Shown here: in pieces, positions 4,381 through 7,531 of the stretch
How positions within the stretch are numbered: the first letter of the stretch is position 1
Layout of the letters: each line of letters begins with the position of its first letter
The notes under the pieces: generated by a model
Database searches by the model: none
What the model was told of the DNA's origin: nothing
Seen by the model: only the letters and a program-made list of their open reading frames with translations
Program-made: the position numbers and the translations under genes
Source of the DNA: Treponema sp.
GTDB lineage: Bacteria > Spirochaetota > Spirochaetia > Treponematales > Treponemataceae
NCBI GenBank assembly: GCA_017614655.1
Contig: JAGABO010000092.1
Coordinates: 1-7,531, forward strand
DNA: 7,531 bases
Direction: 5' to 3'

Positions 4381-5889
4381 ATGAACGGCATCTGTAACGA
4401 AGAAAAAGAATTTCTTGAAGAAGAGGAAGATAAGCTCCGTGATGAATGTGGAGTTGCGGGAATCTATCTGAATCCGAAAACAGAAAAAAAAGATGAAGCC
4501 GAAAAAAAATATACGGCATATTCAGCAAGTGACTTTAATGCAGCAACAAAAGTTTACTTTGCACTCTGGTCACTTCAGCACCGCGGTCAGGACAGTGCAG
4601 GTATTGCAGTAAGTAACGGAGAAACTATTTCCATTCACAAGGCAATGGGAACTGTTGCCGAAGCCTTTACAAAAGAAAACCTCACTGAACTTAAAGGTCA
4701 CATTGCCTGCGGTCACGTCCGCTATGCAACAGCAGGAAGCACCTCTCTGGAAAATGCACAGCCGATGCTTCAGAACACAAAGCTCGGTGGCATTGCAGTT
4801 GCACACAACGGTCAGCTTGTAAATTATGAACAGCTGCGCGAAATGCTCGAAGACGGCGGTTCAACATTTGCTTCTTCAAGTGACACCGAAGTTATCGTAA
4901 AGCTCATCGCAAAGTCATATAAAAAAGGTCTTGAACGCGCACTTACCGATACAATTCAGATGATAAAAGGTTCGTTTGCTCTTGTCGTAGCTACGGAAAA
5001 ATGTCTTATAGGAGCACGTGACCCTAACGGAATACGCCCGCTCTTTTTGGGAAAGGTAGACAACGGCTGGATTCTTGCAAGTGAAAGCTGTGCCATTGAT
5101 GCCGTAAACGGAACTTTTGTACGTGACATTCATCCGGGAGAAATCGTAATTATTAATGAAGACGGAGTTCTTTCTTTTGAATTCGGAGAACGCACTTCCA
5201 AGAAAACCTGTGTATTTGAATACGTTTACTTTGCACGTCCGGATTCTGTAATCGACGGAATTCCTGTAACTCTTGCACGCGAAAAGATGGGAGCATGTCT
5301 TGCAAGGGAAAGCGGAGTTCCTGCTGATGTTGTAATCGGAGTACCGGATTCTGGTCTCGGAGCAGCCCAGGGTTACGCAAAAGAAGCAGGTATTCCTTAT
5401 GCAAGCGGAATCGTTAAAAACAAATACATCGGCCGCACCTTTATTGCACCGACACAGCGGGAACGCGAAAACATGGTTTTTGTAAAACTGAATGCAGTGC
5501 GCTCTGTCGTTAACGGAAAACGTGTTGTCGTAATTGATGATTCAATCGTACGCGGAACAACAAGCCGCCGTCTCGTTCAGATTCTGCGCAGGGCCGGAGC
5601 AAAAGAAGTACACTTCCGTATTTCCAGTCCGCCTGTAAAATTCCCGTGCTACTTTGGAATAAACACACCGACAAGAGGTGAACTTATTTCCAGCAGTCAT
5701 AATGAAGAAGAAATCTGCAAGGAAATCGGAGCAGACTCTCTTGCCTTCATAAGTGCAAAGGGAATGCTGGAAGCATGCCGTGAATGTAATCCGGATCAGT
5801 TCGGATTCTGCGAAGGATGCTTTACCGGTGAATATCCGATAAGCGTGCCTGGAGAAATAAACGGCCGCCGTACGGAAGGTGCTGAATAA
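4381..5889 (+). CDS. purF: Amidophosphoribosyltransferase, [4Fe-4S] and propeptide type
   Basis: Catalyses the first committed step of purine synthesis, PRPP plus glutamine to phosphoribosylamine. The 502 residues form an N-terminal Ntn-hydrolase glutaminase domain and a C-terminal type I phosphoribosyltransferase domain. DECGVAGI places the catalytic cysteine at Cys23, so a 22-residue acidic propeptide must be removed; the B. subtilis propeptide is about 11. Other glutaminase motifs: LQHRGQDSAGI (65-75), GHVRYATAG (111-119), AHNG (141-144), SSDTE (166-170). The PRPP loop is VVVIDDSIVRGTT (382-394). Cysteines 277, 423, 477 and 480 match the four iron-sulfur ligands of B. subtilis PurF, implying an oxygen-sensitive, cluster-dependent enzyme. 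A charged insert (about 31-53) follows the glutaminase N-terminus and is absent from B. subtilis PurF. The start has AAAAGG nine bases upstream. The gene is cotranscribed with purE and ends one base from the opposing nuclease-like lipoprotein gene. Confidence 0.97.
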   Translation: MNGICNEEKEFLEEEEDKLRDECGVAGIYLNPKTEKKDEAEKKYTAYSASDFNAATKVYFALWSLQHRGQDSAGIAVSNGETISIHKAMGTVAEAFTKENLTELKGHIACGHVRYATAGSTSLENAQPMLQNTKLGGIAVAHNGQLVNYEQLREMLEDGGSTFASSSDTEVIVKLIAKSYKKGLERALTDTIQMIKGSFALVVATEKCLIGARDPNGIRPLFLGKVDNGWILASESCAIDAVNGTFVRDIHPGEIVIINEDGVLSFEFGERTSKKTCVFEYVYFARPDSVIDGIPVTLAREKMGACLARESGVPADVVIGVPDSGLGAAQGYAKEAGIPYASGIVKNKYIGRTFIAPTQRERENMVFVKLNAVRSVVNGKRVVVIDDSIVRGTTSRRLVQILRRAGAKEVHFRISSPPVKFPCYFGINTPTRGELISSSHNEEEICKEIGADSLAFISAKGMLEACRECNPDQFGFCEGCFTGEYPISVPGEINGRRTEGAE

Positions 5890-5890
5890 A

Positions 5891-6850
5891 TTAATTCCAG
5901 TTAAGTTCAAGCTTTACGGGAAGATGGTCACTATAACCGCTTCCGTTGTAAAGCCTGAACGCAACCGGAACTTTTGATTCTTCATAACACCACGGACCTT
6001 CTGTCAGAACCTCATAACTTTTAACGTAAGATTTTTCATCAACAAAAAAATTATCAATACGAGACCATTCATCTTTAAAAAAATACGACCCCGGTTCAAT
6101 GAGCTTTCCATCAGAAAACCACGGAGAATAAACTTTAACAGCCTGCACGTCATCAAAAAAACGGAGACAAACAGTACCGCAATCTTCAATCAAAAAATCA
6201 TTTATATCGCGGTTAAAATCTCCGCAGCACACAAAACGCTTACCGGATGAAACGGCTTTGCTTACACATTTTGCAAGAACAGCTTCTTCGCGGTTACGCC
6301 ACGGTTCTGTTTTTTCTTTACCGCCGCTTTTACTTTTCCAGTGACTTACAAAAAGAACAAAAGGACTATTTTTTAAGCAGACGGTAACTTCTATAAGAGG
6401 TCTTAACCCGGGCTGTTTTTCGCTTCCACGTATATCAAGGGCGTGAACCTTTAAATCAGAAAGAGGAATTCTTGAAAGCACACCGCAGCCAATGGAAGTT
6501 CCGGGAGTCTTTGCAAAACAGGACCAGGCGTAAACCTTGGAAAAATTCCACTCACCTGCAAGAAAATTGTAAATATCATGAAGAACCTTTTCATTTTCCA
6601 GTTCTTCCATTACAAAAATATCTGCACCGCTTTTTTTGATTACACTGCAGAGCTTTTTTAAACGCTCCGTGTACATTTCCCGGCCCCACTTTTTGTCAGT
6701 AAGAAACTCCGTGTATTCAATTCCGTCATTGTTTGAATCAAAAAAAGTCTGGACATTCCAGTTGACAATAGAAACAGTCTTTCCCGATGAACAGGAAGTG
6801 CAGAAGAAAATCAGAATTACAGATAATAAAAATGTCTTTCTAAAAAACAT
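5891..6850 (-). CDS. Endonuclease/exonuclease/phosphatase (EEP)-family lipoprotein
   Basis: A 319-residue predicted lipoprotein with a metal-dependent EEP (DNase I-like) fold. The signal peptide ends CTSC, giving acylation at Cys20 (relaxed lipobox). The catalytic set is complete: NWNVQTFFD (30-38; Asn32), MEELEN (81-86; metal-binding Glu), SHWKSK (169-174; His170), GDFNRD (210-215; Asp211, Asn213), RIDNFF (264-269; Asp266) and SDHLPV (307-312; Asp308, His309). An active phosphodiesterase or phosphatase outside the inner membrane is likely; whether the substrate is DNA, RNA, sphingomyelin or inositol phosphate cannot be told. The start is at ATG 6850: GGAGG (6860-6856) is five bases upstream, whereas the in-frame GTG at 6862 overlaps that site. 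The protein has about a dozen cysteines. The gene converges on purF with a one-base gap and lies behind a terminator from the small lipoprotein gene. Confidence 0.9.
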   Translation of the reverse strand: MFFRKTFLLSVILIFFCTSCSSGKTVSIVNWNVQTFFDSNNDGIEYTEFLTDKKWGREMYTERLKKLCSVIKKSGADIFVMEELENEKVLHDIYNFLAGEWNFSKVYAWSCFAKTPGTSIGCGVLSRIPLSDLKVHALDIRGSEKQPGLRPLIEVTVCLKNSPFVLFVSHWKSKSGGKEKTEPWRNREEAVLAKCVSKAVSSGKRFVCCGDFNRDINDFLIEDCGTVCLRFFDDVQAVKVYSPWFSDGKLIEPGSYFFKDEWSRIDNFFVDEKSYVKSYEVLTEGPWCYEESKVPVAFRLYNGSGYSDHLPVKLELNWN

Positions 6851-6855
6851 ATCAG

Positions 6856-6860
6856 CCTCC
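6856..6860 (-). promoter_or_regulatory. Ribosome binding site that fixes the EEP lipoprotein start
   Basis: GGAGG on the - strand, five bases before the ATG at 6850. The alternative in-frame GTG (6862-6860) would overlap it and add only four residues (MEAD) ahead of a normal signal peptide. Confidence 0.85.
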
Positions 6861-6885
6861 ACTAACTTATATTGTTCTGTTTTTT

Positions 6886-6924
6886 AAAAAAGACAAAAAA
6901 AAGACCGGTCATTTCTAACCGGCC
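6886..6924 (-). terminator. Intrinsic terminator of the small lipoprotein gene
   Basis: On the - strand, GGCCGGT (6924-6918), an 8-base loop, and ACCGGTC (6909-6903) form a 7-bp GC-rich stem with one G-U pair. It is followed by eight T residues, GTC, and six more T residues. It begins 22 bases after the end of the 107-residue lipoprotein gene and is the clearest terminator in the window. It separates that gene from the EEP lipoprotein, which therefore probably has its own promoter between about 6861 and 6896; the only -10-like hexamer noticed there is TATAAG (6871-6866). Confidence 0.9.
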
Positions 6925-6946
6925 CGTTTGGTTTTCTTAATAAAAC

Positions 6947-7270
6947 TTAGAAACCGAGAGACTTAAGTGCATCGGCTGCTGCTTTAGAAGTTTCGTCAGA
7001 AGCAGACTTAATGGAATCTGCAGCAGCTTTTACTGCATCTTCTGCTGAACTGTTAAGCGCATCTCCGTAAGCCTTTGCAGCTTCGTCGAGAGCATCGCCA
7101 TAAGATTTTGCCGCTTCATCAAGAGCGTTACCAAGCTCATTGCTGTAAGAATCAAGTGCATTTCCAAGAGATTCCTGGAAAGTCGGCTTCTTTTTTTTGC
7201 TGCATGAAACTACAGAAACCAATGCAGCAGCTGTTACTGCGAGAACTAAAAACTTTGTAATCTTCTTCAT
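6947..7270 (-). CDS. Small repeat-containing lipoprotein, function unknown
   Basis: A 107-residue predicted lipoprotein. The signal peptide ends VVSC, acylation at Cys23, followed by a basic SKKKK tether. The rest is a low-complexity, Ala/Ser/Asp/Lys-rich amphipathic helix with an 11-residue period: GNALDSYSNEL (36-46), GNALDEAAKSY (47-57), GDALDEAAKAY (58-68), GDALNSSAEDA (69-79), then weaker copies to residue 101. Eleven-residue periods are typical of hendecad coiled coils and of lipid-binding amphipathic helices. I do not recognise a named family. By design it recalls Lpp- or LEA-like helical lipoproteins, but that is only resemblance. It has its own strong promoter (7329-7301), AGGAG seven bases before the ATG, and an intrinsic terminator, so it is a monocistronic and probably abundant transcript. 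It is divergent from the truncated gene at 7418. Confidence 0.85.
   Translation of the reverse strand: MKKITKFLVLAVTAAALVSVVSCSKKKKPTFQESLGNALDSYSNELGNALDEAAKSYGDALDEAAKAYGDALNSSAEDAVKAAADSIKSASDETSKAAADALKSLGF
7034..7165 (-). repeat. Four 33-bp coding repeats in the small lipoprotein gene
   Basis: Codons 36-79 consist of four in-frame units of 11 codons, each beginning G-[N/D]-A-L. Units 2 and 3 differ at only two residues (GNALDEAAKSY and GDALDEAAKAY). The DNA copies are also visibly related (GCTTC-TC-AGAGC elements on +), which implies tandem duplication of a 33-bp unit followed by drift. Confidence 0.8.
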
Positions 7271-7284
7271 AAATCATCTCCTTA

Positions 7285-7298
7285 AAGAAAAGTTTCTT
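7285..7298. repeat. AAGAAA-AG-TTTCTT dyad in the small lipoprotein leader
   Basis: A 6+6 bp inverted repeat with a 2-base centre lies between the predicted transcription start (about 7294) and the Shine-Dalgarno (7282-7278). It could be an operator. The loop is too small for a good hairpin, and purine-rich SD surroundings make chance a real possibility. Confidence 0.35.
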
Positions 7299-7300
7299 AC

Positions 7301-7329
7301 AGTATATGTAATGAGCAAAACGCTGTCAA
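7301..7329 (-). promoter_or_regulatory. Strong sigma-70 promoter of the small lipoprotein
   Basis: On the - strand, TTGACA (7329-7324; perfect consensus), a 17-bp spacer, and TATACT (7306-7301; 5 of 6 matches). Initiation is predicted near 7294, about 24 nt before the ATG. This is the best -35/-10 pair in the window and implies high constitutive expression unless repressed. Confidence 0.85.
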
Positions 7330-7386
7330 ATACATGGCCCCGCATTCTTACCGGCATTTTTTATGCTTACCTAGTTTCTGACAGTA

Positions 7387-7395
7387 TGATATAAT
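7387..7395 (+). promoter_or_regulatory. Extended -10 promoter for the gene at 7418
   Basis: TGATATAAT is a perfect TATAAT with the upstream TGn extension. The -35 is weak (TTACCT at 7367-7372, 17-bp spacer), as expected for extended -10 promoters. Initiation near 7402 gives a very short leader that just includes the AAGGAGG at 7405-7411. Confidence 0.75.
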
Positions 7396-7417
7396 GAATT
7401 TATCAAGGAGGAAGCAG

Positions 7418-7531
7418 ATGAAAAAGAAAAGAGTCGCAGGCGGACTTACAGGAATAGCAGCCCTTATTGCAGGCTTCTTCTGTGTTACAAAATATCAGGA
7501 CTGGCAGCAAGTTAAGATTTCGAATCTTCAG
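7418..7531 (+). CDS. N-terminus of a membrane-anchored or exported protein, cut by the window edge
   Basis: Thirty-eight codons are present with no stop before the window ends. The ATG has a perfect AAGGAGG (7405-7411) six bases upstream and an extended -10 promoter just before that, so the start is well supported. The protein begins MKKKR, then a hydrophobic stretch (about 6-24, including GGLTGIAALIAGFF), then a polar segment containing KYQDWQQVKISNLQ. This is either an uncleaved membrane anchor or a signal peptide. The cysteine at residue 22 follows FF, which does not fit a lipobox. No family can be named from so little sequence. The gene is divergent from the small lipoprotein gene and may share a regulator with it through the direct repeat at 7291-7397. 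Confidence 0.8.
   Translation, partial: MKKKRVAGGLTGIAALIAGFFCVTKYQDWQQVKISNLQ

Larger units (their letters stand above)
7291..7397. repeat. Imperfect direct repeat over both divergent promoters
   Basis: AGTTTCTTACAGTAT (7291-7305) and AGTTTCTGACAGTAT (7373-7387) match at 14 of 15 positions. Both are followed within a few bases by TAATGA (7309-7314 and 7392-7397), so the similarity covers about 24-25 bp at 82-83 bp spacing. The first copy covers the -10 of the leftward small-lipoprotein promoter, the second covers the extended -10 of the rightward promoter. The arrangement suggests a shared regulator site or a duplicated promoter element. Confidence 0.6.

Noticed and set aside
4570..4879. 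Open frames antisense to purF (and similar ones at 4915-5133, 5153-5404 and 5542-5910)
   Set aside because: They are the reverse reading of conserved PurF codons, lack ribosome binding sites and plausible protein composition, and sit opposite a certain gene.
6866..6896. Promoter for the EEP lipoprotein (TTGTCT, 19-bp spacer, TATAAG)
   Set aside because: Spacer is long, the -35 lies in the terminator T-tract, and initiation would fall within the Shine-Dalgarno; too weak to list as a feature.
7354..7366. GCAT-TTTTT-ATGC mini-hairpin between the divergent promoters
   Set aside because: Only four base pairs and no gene ends there; chance in AT-rich spacer.
7197..7394. Short + strand frame running from the small lipoprotein gene into the divergent promoter region
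   Set aside because: It is antisense to a well-supported lipoprotein gene, has no ribosome binding site, and ends inside the promoter of the gene at 7418.

Overview
The window looks like chromosomal DNA from a spirochaete, most probably a gut- or rumen-type Treponema. This is inferred from moderate GC (about 40% by eye), five predicted lipoproteins among ten genes, lipoboxes looser than the proteobacterial consensus (FASC, ALSC, CTSC), strong AGGAG-type ribosome binding sites, and the protein families present. No 16S or other marker is present, so the genus is tentative. There are no tRNA, rRNA, CRISPR or transposon sequences, and no gene-free stretch exceeds about 155 bases.

Layout. Positions 1-154 are a leader with two dyad symmetries and a probable promoter. 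Then, on +, come purC (SAICAR synthase) and an RsuA-type pseudouridine synthase that starts one base after the purC stop. On -, converging on them, is a tightly coupled three-lipoprotein cassette transcribed 3774 to 1769: a CsgG-family protein with a FlgT-like C-terminal region, a DUF4810 protein, and a DUF799/GNA1162-family protein. A 94-bp divergent region with a perfect 12-bp palindrome separates this cassette from purE-purF on +. PurE is class-I-like but divergent. PurF is the propeptide-bearing, [4Fe-4S] type. Converging on purF with a one-base gap is an endonuclease/exonuclease/phosphatase-family lipoprotein on -. Upstream of it, behind a clear intrinsic terminator, is a small lipoprotein made of 11-residue repeats, also on -. 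A second divergent promoter region, carrying an imperfect direct repeat, leads to the truncated start of a membrane-anchored protein on +.

How the parts relate. purF, purE and purC encode steps 1, 6 (carboxylation) and 7 (SAICAR formation) of de novo IMP synthesis. They are split into two + strand units with envelope genes interleaved on the opposite strand. The best candidate for a poorly described system is the CsgG-DUF4810-DUF799 trio. I recognise it as a recurring lipoprotein set in Gram-negative bacteria with no settled function. Its translational coupling and identical mature N-termini (CGST/CGTT) suggest one envelope complex. Two translation starts are placed internally here (DUF4810 and the nuclease-like lipoprotein), because the longer open frames begin at or upstream of the Shine-Dalgarno sequence.
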